This document shows positions 1 to 6,022 of a DNA stretch of 6,081 bases, one piece after another. This DNA is from Spirochaetia bacterium (GTDB lineage: Bacteria; Spirochaetota; Leptospiria; Leptospirales; Leptonemataceae): assembly GCA_029880625.1 (NCBI GenBank), contig JAOUOA010000196.1, positions 1 through 6,081 of the forward strand. Reading direction: 5' to 3'. Position 1 is the stretch's first letter, and each line of letters opens with the position of its first letter. The notes beneath the pieces are model-generated. The model worked only from the letters and a program-made list of their open reading frames with translations. It searched no databases and was not told the DNA's origin. The translations under genes were made by a program, and so were the position numbers.

Positions 1-141
1 GCTGTAGGACCTTTAATGGGAGGATATCTTTACTGGATTTTAGGAATTCAGGCGACTTACTGGATTCTTGCGTTATTGATCGGAGTTGTATTTCTCTTAT
101 CGTTTAAGATTACCGGTCAGAATAAAAAACAGGATATATGA
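1..141 (+). CDS. C-terminal end of a membrane transporter, probably MFS efflux family (partial)
   Basis: The frame is open from base 1 and stops at TGA (139-141), giving the last 46 residues of a protein whose start lies outside the window. The visible part begins AVGPLMGGYLYW, followed by an aromatic/Ala-Thr stretch (GIQATYWI). A strongly hydrophobic segment (about residues 21-36, ALLIGVVFLL) comes next, then a short basic, polar tail ending KKQDI. A 'GP..GG' motif leading into a final hydrophobic helix and a short cytoplasmic tail matches the TM11-TM12 end of major facilitator superfamily drug/sugar transporters. That family assignment is inferred from a short stretch and the substrate cannot be told. 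The gene converges on the PilZ gene with one base between the two stop codons, and no strong terminator hairpin follows it. Confidence 0.6.
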   Translation, partial: AVGPLMGGYLYWILGIQATYWILALLIGVVFLLSFKITGQNKKQDI

Positions 142-142
142 G

Positions 143-511
143 TTATTTGGATCTTGAAGCTTCAGAAACTTTTTTTAAGATTTCTTCCATTCCGTAATCA
201 GAAAAAACTTCATCAAATTCAAGAGCATACATAACTTCGCTTTCTTTCAGATATTCAGGACGATTCTCTTCTACAACACGAAGAATTTTTCCTTTCAGTT
301 CCATTCCTTTGTAGGAGTTTGTTTTAAATTTGACCCAGCACTTTGTTTTTGGTTTAAATTGAGCGATGGTAAAAAAAAGCATACCTCCCCGGCTGATATT
401 GATTGTTTTTGCGTAGAACTGAACTTCTTTCTTTTCAATTGGATTTTTGGCCGCAATAATCAATTCTTTTTCAAAATTAAAACGTTCAAACTGCCTTCTT
501 TCAAAAAACAT
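143..511 (-). CDS. PilZ domain protein, predicted c-di-GMP receptor
   Basis: This is a 122-residue cytoplasmic protein made of essentially one PilZ domain. Both canonical c-di-GMP-binding motifs are present. The RxxxR motif is at the N-terminus (R6-x3-R10, within ERRQFERF) and the (D/N)xSxxG motif is N38-I-S40-R-G-G43. A beta-rich barrel core follows to about residue 100 (MYALEFDEV), then a short C-terminal helix. In the PilZ family such stand-alone domains bind cyclic di-GMP and act on a partner protein; the partner cannot be read from the sequence. The start is ATG at 511 with a Shine-Dalgarno sequence (AGGTG) about 6 bases upstream. The gene lies 94 bases downstream of the kinase-like gene on the same strand. 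That gap is AT-rich, with no clear intrinsic terminator and no convincing -35/-10 pair, so read-through from the kinase promoter is plausible. No signal peptide or membrane segment is visible. Confidence 0.9.
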   Translation of the reverse strand: MFFERRQFERFNFEKELIIAAKNPIEKKEVQFYAKTINISRGGMLFFTIAQFKPKTKCWVKFKTNSYKGMELKGKILRVVEENRPEYLKESEVMYALEFDEVFSDYGMEEILKKVSEASRSK

Positions 512-605
512 ATAACACCTTTAAAATTTAATAATGTACTGAATTAATAATTTTTTTTCTGACAGAGAGTTTCATTCAATACCTTAACTTATGAGACGTA
601 ATTTC

Positions 606-1316
606 CTACTGCAGTAGAACAGGTTTAATTATTTTTTTTTGTTCAAGCGCAGTTAAAATAATTTTTTCTGCTGTATCAAGATTGATTCTTTCCATATTAA
701 TAACAAGATCAAACATATAAGAATCGATACTTTCACCTGCAATATAATGCCGTAAATAAGTTCTGTCTCTGTCAATCAGAGAAATCAGCTCTTCAGCACA
801 TTCACCTGTACACTGCCTGAGTTCCATCACCTGCTTCACTCTCCATGAAAGAGGCGCATTCAGACTTATATGCAGGCTGTTTTCCATACTTGAAGTTAAA
901 ATAGAGCCTCCTCTTCCCACAATCACAACATGCCCCTGACGTGCTGCAGCCATCACAAAGCTTGCTACAGTTTTTTTTATTTCAATGTCCCCCGGACGCC
1001 TGTATGGCGAAAGCGAGTCAATCATTTCGGAGATTAGTCCTTTAGGCTTATTTCTTGCGACGGCTTCTACAAGATCGGGCGGGAGCTGAATTTCCTGCGA
1101 CGCATTCTCAATTATTTCTCTTCCCAGAGCATGCCATTCATTGACTTTCCCTGCGGTATCCTGTCGTCGCGATAAGGTTGACGCAAGATTTTCCGCAAGC
1201 TGGAACCCCGGACAACCGTATTCGCGGGAAATGGTTACTGCAGGCCCGGGCTTTTTCTGCAGGGGGTCTTCCTGAAATTTACCCCGTATAAACTGAAGCA
1301 ACTGTTTATTTTCCAT
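606..1316 (-). CDS. cytidylate-kinase-like family protein (predicted nucleotide-kinase fold)
   Basis: This 236-residue protein resembles the cytidylate-kinase-like family (Pfam Cytidylate_kin2), not classical Cmk. Seen in the sequence: VTISREYGCPG at 27-37 at the end of strand 1, where Cmk has its P-loop; VVIVGRGG at 130-137; RVKQVMEL at 159-166; a lid-like DRDR at 182-185 followed by YLRHYI; and FDLVINMER at 202-210, a common NMP-kinase C-terminal strand. There is no GxxGxGK[ST] Walker A lysine in 29-45, as is usual in this family. The substrate and even kinase activity are therefore uncertain, and CMP phosphorylation should not be assumed. About 25 N-terminal residues precede the core. The start is ATG at 1316 with a strong GGAGG site (1325-1329) 8 bases upstream; the stop is TAG. 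It sits 112 bases downstream of malQ on the same strand but has its own good promoter in that gap. The pilZ gene follows it. Confidence 0.85.
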   Translation of the reverse strand: MENKQLLQFIRGKFQEDPLQKKPGPAVTISREYGCPGFQLAENLASTLSRRQDTAGKVNEWHALGREIIENASQEIQLPPDLVEAVARNKPKGLISEMIDSLSPYRRPGDIEIKKTVASFVMAAARQGHVVIVGRGGSILTSSMENSLHISLNAPLSWRVKQVMELRQCTGECAEELISLIDRDRTYLRHYIAGESIDSYMFDLVINMERINLDTAEKIILTALEQKKIIKPVLLQ

Positions 1317-1322
1317 AACTTC

Positions 1323-1337
1323 AACCTCCAGAAGGTT
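1323..1337 (-). promoter_or_regulatory. small hairpin overlapping the Shine-Dalgarno site of the kinase-like gene
   Basis: On the minus-strand transcript, AACCT (1337-1333) and AGGTT (1327-1323) are perfect complements around a 5-nt loop (TCTGG). The GGAGG ribosome-binding site (1329-1325) straddles loop and stem, so folding would partly occlude it. The stem is only 5 bp with two G-C pairs, so any effect on translation is speculative. Confidence 0.25.
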
Positions 1338-1358
1338 AAATCTGGATGAAAAAACACT

Positions 1359-1387
1359 ATTATAGATGAATCATTCAACTCTGTCAG
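1359..1387 (-). promoter_or_regulatory. sigma-70-type promoter for the kinase-like gene
   Basis: Read on the minus strand, CTGACA (1387-1382; 5 of 6 to TTGACA) is followed by exactly 17 bases and then a perfect TATAAT (1364-1359). This is the best -35/-10 pair in the window. It lies in the malQ/kinase gap. Transcription would start near 1352, giving a leader of roughly 35 bases that carries the GGAGG site. The kinase-like gene, and probably pilZ after it, can thus be expressed independently of glgX-malQ. No intrinsic terminator is evident between malQ and this promoter, so read-through from malQ could add to it. Confidence 0.7.
1367..1377. promoter_or_regulatory. candidate operator: perfect dyad inside the promoter spacer
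   Basis: TGAAT-C-ATTCA is an 11-bp perfect inverted repeat (5-bp arms, 1-bp centre). It lies entirely between the -35 and -10 elements of the kinase promoter, near the middle of the spacer. A bound protein there would block RNA polymerase or distort the spacer, as spacer-binding regulators do. The regulator is unknown. Related TGA(A/T)TCA heptamers occur at 5843-5849 and 5902-5908 in the divergent glg intergenic region, but such AT-rich words are expected by chance there. Confidence 0.35.
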
Positions 1388-1428
1388 AAAATGTCAAATA
1401 ACAATACCCTGACCTGACGTGAAAAAAA

Positions 1429-3513
1429 TCATACAATGATTCTGGGAAAACTTTCAATGGAGGCAGGATAACGCAATGACCAGTTCGGATACTCATTTAC
1501 AGTTCCCGGCAGATTCGGCTGCCTTGCATCATACAGAATGTCGTGAAGTGAATACAGAACCATCGAAGATCCGGAACGGCTGAGCAATGAATGAAGCGCA
1601 TCAATCATACGAGTAGGATCATCTTTTGAAAGATCTGAATATCCTTCTTTCTTCAAAAGAAGAAGCAGGTTTTCAATGTCTCTTTCTCTTGAATGAAGTT
1701 CTTCCTGTGTTTTCTCTTCATTAAAGATTCCAAGCCGTTTTCTTAAAAAAATATCTTCGCTTTTCAGGTAACCGAATACTGTTGGAAGGTCATGCGTATT
1801 AACAGTTGCAATCGATAAAAAAGGAAAGGAACCTGGATCCTTAAAAGAACCATCGTCTCCTTTTTCAAAATAAAGGACCTTCCAGGAAAAAATATTCCTC
1901 TCCAGCATCTCTTCCCTGAATCCTTCTGGAACTGTTCCAAGATCTTCTCCGATTACCATGCACTGCTTTCGATTGCTTTCAAGAGCAAGGATACCCGTCA
2001 ATTCACGGAATGGATACCGGACATAAGAACCGTTTCCTTTCTCATCCAGAACCCAGTAAGTGCGATTTAATGCCATTGCATGGTCCAGACGAATCATGCC
2101 TCCCTGTGTCATGTTCGCATTCAGAAGCATTCGAAAGGACTGAAAAGATTCCTCTGCCATACGAAAAGGTATGGGAGGACAGAGCCCCCATTTCTGACCT
2201 GTCGGAGAAAAAGGGTCCGGAGGCGCGCCTATGGAAACATCCTGTGCGAAAAGATCTTTTCTGGACCAGACTTCTGATCCGTCGCATACTGAACCTACGG
2301 CAAGATCAAGGTAAAGCCCGATATTTTTTTTACGGCAGAGTTTGACTGTTTGCTTCAGCTGTTCGGAAAAAATCCACTGCCCATACTTAAAAAAAAGAAT
2401 TTCTTTTTCGTTATCTTTTTTAAATTGAGCTGCTTCCTTGCCCTCAGGATTTTGAAAAGACTCAGGCCAGTTTGTAAATCCAAATCGCCCCTCTTCTGCA
2501 AATTTTTCATAAAGAGATTCATAAAGTGCATGAAGTTCCAGAGCTTCCCCTTGTTCAGAACAGAAGCTGTCAAAATCCTTTTTCCTCGCAGTTTCGCGCA
2601 GATATTCATTTGAATAAAATATTTCAAATAGATTTCTCAGAAGATGATGTTTCACGGCTAAAATCCGGCCGTAATCGATCTCTGACTTTTCTTTTTCTTT
2701 TTCAATCAAGTTTTTATTTTCCAGATAAATTATTTCAGAAGCTTCATCCCACTCCTGTACTGCCTGAAGAGAAAGATGATTTGTATTAAAAAAGATTCTT
2801 GAAGACGGAGAATACGGACTGATATGAAGCCTGTTCCCTGAAAAAAGCGCATGCAGAGGGCTCACTCCGATCAGATCCAGTTTCATTTCTGCGGCATATC
2901 CGCTTAACAGCTGAAGATCTCCCAGATCTCCGATTCCTGAATTCGCCTCTGAATTCAATGCATAGATCTGAACAGCCAGCCCTTTTAATTTTTTATCCTG
3001 TTCCCCTGCATAACATTTTTTCGGACATAGAATCAGCTCCGATGTTGCAATGTGCTCTCCGGAATCTTCGGCGACCAGTTCAATTTTATGATACCCTTCC
3101 GTCTGATCCCATCCGTTCAATGAAAAAACACGCACTGCTGATTCGATCTGATAAATTTTTTGTGGATAGACTTCTTTTACGCCGGCAGAAATTTTTTTGA
3201 TTTCACCGTTTTCCTGAAAAACAGTAAAGGAATAATTTTCGCCGGAATACCTTGAAAATACTGCAGGGATCAAAATCTCTTCCCCTGAGAAAAACACATA
3301 AACAGGCTGGAGAATTTTCTGATTTAATTTTTCTTCATAGCATTCAAGACTGAGCGATGCCTTTTCGGATGATGAAACATCAATTTTCATTGTCTGAAGA
3401 AGCTTTTTTTTTGTTTCAAAATCCGCGACAAAATGCCTTCCCGAAATATCATAGAAATCGTGAAGAATTCCGTAAAGTTCCGCCAGTTTTTCGACAATTT
3501 CATTGTATTGCAT
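1429..3513 (-). CDS. malQ: 4-alpha-glucanotransferase (amylomaltase, GH77)
   Basis: MalQ transfers alpha-1,4-glucan segments between maltooligosaccharides, releasing glucose, in glycogen/maltodextrin breakdown in the cytoplasm. At 694 residues it is the long, Escherichia coli-like form. The N-terminal domain (about 1-130) carries YDISGRHFVADFETKKKLL (21-39), typical of MalQ N-termini. The GH77 barrel starts near 177 with GLAVQIYALNS...GIGDLGDL, followed by the substrate loop HISPYSPSSRIFFN (230-243). Catalytic residues are intact: nucleophile D477 in IRLDH, acid/base E523 in GEDLG, and transition-state stabiliser D575 in NTHDLPT. The C-terminal family motif RQPNLPGT (664-671) and EYPNW are also present. 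The start is ATG at 3513 with AGGA 8 bases upstream; the stop is TGA. It begins 23 bases after the glgX stop, so the two are almost certainly co-transcribed. A linear maltooligosaccharide product of GlgX is the natural MalQ substrate. Confidence 0.95.
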   Translation of the reverse strand: MQYNEIVEKLAELYGILHDFYDISGRHFVADFETKKKLLQTMKIDVSSSEKASLSLECYEEKLNQKILQPVYVFFSGEEILIPAVFSRYSGENYSFTVFQENGEIKKISAGVKEVYPQKIYQIESAVRVFSLNGWDQTEGYHKIELVAEDSGEHIATSELILCPKKCYAGEQDKKLKGLAVQIYALNSEANSGIGDLGDLQLLSGYAAEMKLDLIGVSPLHALFSGNRLHISPYSPSSRIFFNTNHLSLQAVQEWDEASEIIYLENKNLIEKEKEKSEIDYGRILAVKHHLLRNLFEIFYSNEYLRETARKKDFDSFCSEQGEALELHALYESLYEKFAEEGRFGFTNWPESFQNPEGKEAAQFKKDNEKEILFFKYGQWIFSEQLKQTVKLCRKKNIGLYLDLAVGSVCDGSEVWSRKDLFAQDVSIGAPPDPFSPTGQKWGLCPPIPFRMAEESFQSFRMLLNANMTQGGMIRLDHAMALNRTYWVLDEKGNGSYVRYPFRELTGILALESNRKQCMVIGEDLGTVPEGFREEMLERNIFSWKVLYFEKGDDGSFKDPGSFPFLSIATVNTHDLPTVFGYLKSEDIFLRKRLGIFNEEKTQEELHSRERDIENLLLLLKKEGYSDLSKDDPTRMIDALHSLLSRSGSSMVLYSLHDILYDARQPNLPGTVNEYPNWSLRYPASIESFPRIIV

Positions 3514-3536
3514 GATTTTTTTCCTGCGAATCTTTC

Positions 3537-5654
3537 TTAAAAATTTCGGGATAAGAAAACAGCGGAAGATCGGTTTTTCAGTTCATAAACCCCGCCTTGC
3601 GGAATCTGAACATCTTTTTTTTCATCCTGATCAGAATGGACAAGAAGGTTCCATTCTCTTCCGTCCCGATGAGGAAAACGAAAAGAACAATCATCGCTTG
3701 AAGAATTAAAAACAAGTAGCAAATTCAAGGCTTCCTCTCTTTTTTTCCCGCCATCTGATTCGTAAGTAAAAAGCGCTGCAAACGCCTGATGAAACTCATT
3801 CAGTTTTTCATTTAAAATTTCGCTTCCGGAAGTATCCATGCAGCGAACTTCGTCGTGGTGGGTATGATCAGAAAGTTTGCCCGTGAAAGGACCCTGAGGG
3901 AACAGCACAGAGACTTGATTTCGAATTTCGATTAATTTTAGGATAAAATCAGCAGTGCCTTTATGCAGATCCGAATAATGCAAATAACTGATTTTATTAT
4001 CCTGGCAGTAAGCATTATTATTTCCATTTTGAGTTCTGCCCATCTCATCGCCTCCCAGCATCATGGGAACGCCACGGGAAAGAAAAAGAGTAATCAGGCA
4101 GTTTCGCATCTGTCTGATGCGCAGAGACCGGATCTCTCTGTTCTCAGACGGCCCGTCCATACCGCAGTGAATGGAAAGATTGTAATCAGTGCCGTCCCGA
4201 TTATCTTCTGCATTTTCGAGATTTCTTTTATAATCATATGTTACAAGATCATTCAGTGTAAAACCGTCATGAGAAGTAATGAAATTGATACTTGAATGAG
4301 AAGACTTTGCATTATGAGAATAAATATCGGGAGATCCTTTCAGACGGTTTAAAAATTCGCCCAATGGAATGGCATCGCCTCTCCAGAATTGCCGGATTGA
4401 ATCTCTGTATTTTCCGTTCCACTCAGACCATCGGACAGGAAAATTTCCAACCTGGTATCCCCATTCCCCCAGATCCCATGGTTCTGCGATCATTTTCAGC
4501 CTGGAAAGTACCGGATCCTGATTGACAGCAAGAAAAAAAGGAGCCATCATATTCACGTAATGATGATCACGCCCCAGGACGGTTGCCAGATCAAAACGGA
4601 ATCCATCCACATTCATGGTTTCAGCCCAGTAGCGCAGACTTTCCATAACATGATCAAGAACATAAAATCGATTTACATTTAAAGTATTTCCACATCCGGT
4701 ATAGTCTTTGTACTTCTTCAGATCATTTTCTTCTAATTTATAATATGACAGGTTGTCCAGTCCACGAAAGGACAGGGTCGGGCCCCTGTGATTCCCTTCT
4801 GCAGTATGATTGTAAACAACATCCAGGATTACTTCCAATCCTTCTCTGTGAAGAGCCTGAACCATTTCTTTAAATTCATTTACTGTATTATTTTTTTCGT
4901 ATGCGTATCCGGGGTGCGGGGCAAAAAACCCGAGGGGATTATATCCCCAATAATTGGTTAGTTTCTTCTTAAATAGATGATATTCATCTACATGGTAGTA
5001 TACAGGCAGAAGTTCTACTGCAGTAATACCAAGATTTTTTAAATGGCGAATTACAGGTTTAGATCCCAGAGCTTTATAGGTTCCCCGAATGGATTCAGGA
5101 AGATCCGGATGAAGCGCTGAAATTCCTTTCACATGAGCTTCATAAATAACAGTATTTTTCCAGGGTATGTAAGGCCTGGTATCCATGGTGGAGTTTTGAG
5201 TTTCATCTACAACCATTGAAAGCGGAGCGAATTTGGAGCTGTTCCTCTGATCTGGTCCTGCATCCTCACCATTTTCCAGTACATAACCAAACAAAGCCTC
5301 ATCCCAGGTCATATCGCGTCCGACTGCTCTGGATGCAGGATCAAATAATAATTTCGCAGGGTTAAATCTGTGACCTTCAGATGGATTGTAAGGTCCGTAC
5401 ACTCTGTAGCCGTAAAGCTGTCCTGGTTTCAGGCCTGGACAGTATCCATGAAACACATGTCCGGTCCTTCCTGGTAAAAAAACCCTGCAGGATTCTTCTT
5501 TAGAGTGAACATCATCAAAAAGACATAATTCAACAGCTTCTGCATGTCTGGAAAATACGGAAAAGTTTACTCCTTTTCCATCATAACTTGAGCCGACAGG
5601 GAACTCGTTTCCAGCTTCAATTTTCATGGATTGCATCCGGACATCATTTTTCAT
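3537..5654 (-). CDS. glgX: glycogen debranching enzyme GlgX (GH13, isoamylase/TreX-like)
   Basis: This enzyme hydrolyses alpha-1,6 branches of glycogen, normally after phosphorylase has shortened the outer chains, in the cytoplasm. The 705 residues fit GlgX/TreX length. The N-terminal CBM48-type domain (about 15-105) has FPVGSSYDGKGVNFSVFS and YGYRVYGPY. The GH13 regions are complete: DVVYNHT (278-284), GFRFD with nucleophile D355, IAEPWD with acid/base E391, and SHDG with stabiliser D463. GlgX/TreX hallmarks NYWGYNPLGFFAP (234-246) and GGDEMGRTQNGNNNAYCQDN (534-553) are also present. The C-terminal beta domain is divergent: the usual W..PDG.E....DW segment is replaced near 600-625 by EVRCMDTSGSEIL. 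The ATG at 5654 directly follows an in-frame TGA (one codon between), so no longer start exists. Its Shine-Dalgarno is weak (GGAT about 11 bases upstream), and M7 or M10 are possible starts. It is the first gene of the glgX-malQ operon. A TreX role in trehalose synthesis is possible, but no treY/treZ is seen. Confidence 0.93.
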   Translation of the reverse strand: MKNDVRMQSMKIEAGNEFPVGSSYDGKGVNFSVFSRHAEAVELCLFDDVHSKEESCRVFLPGRTGHVFHGYCPGLKPGQLYGYRVYGPYNPSEGHRFNPAKLLFDPASRAVGRDMTWDEALFGYVLENGEDAGPDQRNSSKFAPLSMVVDETQNSTMDTRPYIPWKNTVIYEAHVKGISALHPDLPESIRGTYKALGSKPVIRHLKNLGITAVELLPVYYHVDEYHLFKKKLTNYWGYNPLGFFAPHPGYAYEKNNTVNEFKEMVQALHREGLEVILDVVYNHTAEGNHRGPTLSFRGLDNLSYYKLEENDLKKYKDYTGCGNTLNVNRFYVLDHVMESLRYWAETMNVDGFRFDLATVLGRDHHYVNMMAPFFLAVNQDPVLSRLKMIAEPWDLGEWGYQVGNFPVRWSEWNGKYRDSIRQFWRGDAIPLGEFLNRLKGSPDIYSHNAKSSHSSINFITSHDGFTLNDLVTYDYKRNLENAEDNRDGTDYNLSIHCGMDGPSENREIRSLRIRQMRNCLITLFLSRGVPMMLGGDEMGRTQNGNNNAYCQDNKISYLHYSDLHKGTADFILKLIEIRNQVSVLFPQGPFTGKLSDHTHHDEVRCMDTSGSEILNEKLNEFHQAFAALFTYESDGGKKREEALNLLLVFNSSSDDCSFRFPHRDGREWNLLVHSDQDEKKDVQIPQGGVYELKNRSSAVFLSRNF

Positions 5655-5693
5655 AATTCATACAGAATCCAGCTTAAAAAAAAGCCCTCATAT

Positions 5694-5717
5694 AATTTTA
5701 TGTTTGCAATTTTATGT
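5694..5717. repeat. tandem direct repeat AATTTTATGT, 14-base period
   Basis: AATTTTATGT occurs at 5694-5703 and again, identically, at 5708-5717, separated by TTGC; GCAA follows the second copy (5718-5721). The two copies lie 40-60 bases upstream of the glgX start. Read on the glgX strand each copy contains TAAAAT, so the repeat overlaps the most likely -10 region. The TTGCA (5704-5708) and TGCAA (5717-5721) around the second copy also form a short inverted repeat. This is a candidate operator for control of glgX-malQ; the binding protein is unknown. Confidence 0.4.
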
Positions 5718-5768
5718 GCAACATTCAATACTTAACCCATACGAATCATACTTAATTTAGAAAAAATT

Positions 5769-5821
5769 CTGACCAGAATAAAATTTCTTTATAAAAAAAT
5801 CCAAAACTTAAAGTTGGTCAG
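5769..5821. repeat. spaced inverted repeat CTGACCA / TGGTCAG
   Basis: CTGACCA at 5769-5775 and its perfect complement TGGTCAG at 5815-5821 are separated by 39 AT-rich bases. The arms are unusually GC-rich for their surroundings and lie near the middle of the divergent region. They could be two half-sites of a looping regulator or the base of a large, weak RNA stem. The right arm abuts a second dyad, AACTT-A-AAGTT (5805-5815). Confidence 0.3.
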
Positions 5822-5827
5822 TTTATA

Positions 5828-5857
5828 TTGAAATCTTTGATTGATTCATTGTTATAT
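5828..5857 (+). promoter_or_regulatory. tentative rightward promoter for the glycosyltransferase gene
   Basis: TTGAAA (5828-5833, 5 of 6 to the -35 consensus) is followed after 18 bases by TTATAT (5852-5857), a mediocre -10 that overlaps TATATC. A second, equally weak pair is TTGATT (5837-5842) with TATTAA (5861-5866). Either would give a leader of about 150-160 bases containing the three stem-loops downstream. AT-rich DNA yields such pairs often, so this is a low-confidence call. Confidence 0.25.
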
Positions 5858-5864
5858 CTGTATT

Positions 5865-5896
5865 AAAAAATTATTCAGAGATCTTCTCTGAAATAA
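5865..5896 (-). terminator. stem-loop followed by a T run on the minus strand (terminator- or attenuator-like)
   Basis: TTCAGAGA (5874-5881) and TCTCTGAA (5885-5892) are perfect complements with a 3-nt loop. Skipping one bulged base (A5893), the pairing continues with TTA (5871-5873) to TAA (5894-5896), giving 11 bp in all. On the minus strand the stem is followed at once by six Ts (5870-5865), the layout of an intrinsic terminator. No known minus-strand gene ends here; glgX starts 211 bases further on. It could end an antisense or small RNA, act in a long glgX leader, or simply be a + strand leader hairpin. The stem has only three G-C pairs, so strength is uncertain. Confidence 0.4.
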
Positions 5897-5919
5897 ATTT
5901 ATGAATCAACCTGTTGCAT

Positions 5920-5944
5920 GATTTTTTTCATAAGAAGAAAAATC
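5920..5944 (+). repeat. leader stem-loop 1, containing repeat core copy 1
   Basis: GATTTTT (5920-5926) pairs perfectly with AAAAATC (5938-5944). TTC (5927-5929) then pairs with GAA (5934-5936), with one bulged G (5937) and an ATAA loop, for a 10-bp stem. It contains the core TTTTTTTCATAAGAAG (5922-5937), which recurs with a single change at 5979-5994. The stem is mostly A-T, so stability is modest. Confidence 0.35.
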
Positions 5945-5975
5945 TTTATTTGGATATTAAATTGTTAGAAAAATC

Positions 5976-5996
5976 AACTTTTTTTCGTAAGAAGTT
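5976..5996 (+). repeat. leader stem-loop 2, containing repeat core copy 2
   Basis: AACTT (5976-5980) pairs with AAGTT (5992-5996), extended inward by one G-U pair and two A-U pairs around a 5-nt UUCGU loop (8 bp). It contains TTTTTTTCGTAAGAAG (5979-5994), which matches copy 1 in 15 of 16 bases. A T-rich run (5995-6003) follows on the + strand, so it loosely resembles a terminator or attenuator 26 bases before the glycosyltransferase start. The stem is weak. Confidence 0.35.
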
Positions 5997-6022
5997 TTTA
6001 TTTACCGGGAACTGTTAGCATT

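Larger units (their letters stand above)
5655..6022. other. 368-base AT-rich divergent control region between glgX and the glycosyltransferase gene
   Basis: No open frame with a ribosome-binding site and protein-like composition is seen here, and no tRNA. It separates the start of the debranching operon (leftward) from the start of a glycosyltransferase gene (rightward), so it must carry both promoters. No perfect sigma-70 pair is visible for either. For glgX the best weak candidate is TTGCAC (5721-5716) with TAAAAT (5700-5695), spacing 15. The region is much longer than the other gaps in the window (1, 94, 112 and 23 bases) and holds several repeats and stem-loops listed separately. Its AT richness means short inverted repeats must be treated cautiously. 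Confidence 0.7.

Noticed and set aside
151..178. Possible terminator for the left-hand transporter: TGAAGCTTCA palindrome followed by a T run
   Set aside because: The palindrome leaves only a 3-bp stem once a loop is allowed, it lies inside the pilZ coding sequence, and the T run is several bases away.
359..547. 62-codon + strand frame opposite pilZ
   Set aside because: It overlaps a well-supported PilZ gene on the other strand, has no convincing Shine-Dalgarno sequence, and its translation is low-complexity Phe/Lys/Asn-rich.
606..617. Perfect 12-bp palindrome CTACTGCAGTAG at the stop codon of the kinase-like gene
   Set aside because: It would form only a 4-bp stem with a 4-nt loop and has no T run after it. 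An 11-bp piece of the same word also occurs inside glgX (around 5014-5025), where ordinary coding (Thr-Ala-Val) explains it.
1381..1430. Possible terminator between malQ and the kinase-like gene
   Set aside because: The T run on the minus strand (1427-1421) overlaps the malQ stop region but is not preceded by a complementary stem, and the nearby TGACC/TGACG words are direct, not inverted.
2010..2345. Open frames on the + strand and in other frames opposite malQ and glgX (for example 2010-2345, 3963-4295)
   Set aside because: They lie wholly inside genes with intact catalytic motifs, show no family motifs or good ribosome-binding sites, and have the composition expected of shadow frames.
5672..5685. 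GCTT / AAGC mini-hairpin around an A run just upstream of glgX
   Set aside because: A 4-bp stem with an A-only loop is expected by chance and too weak to be a regulatory structure.
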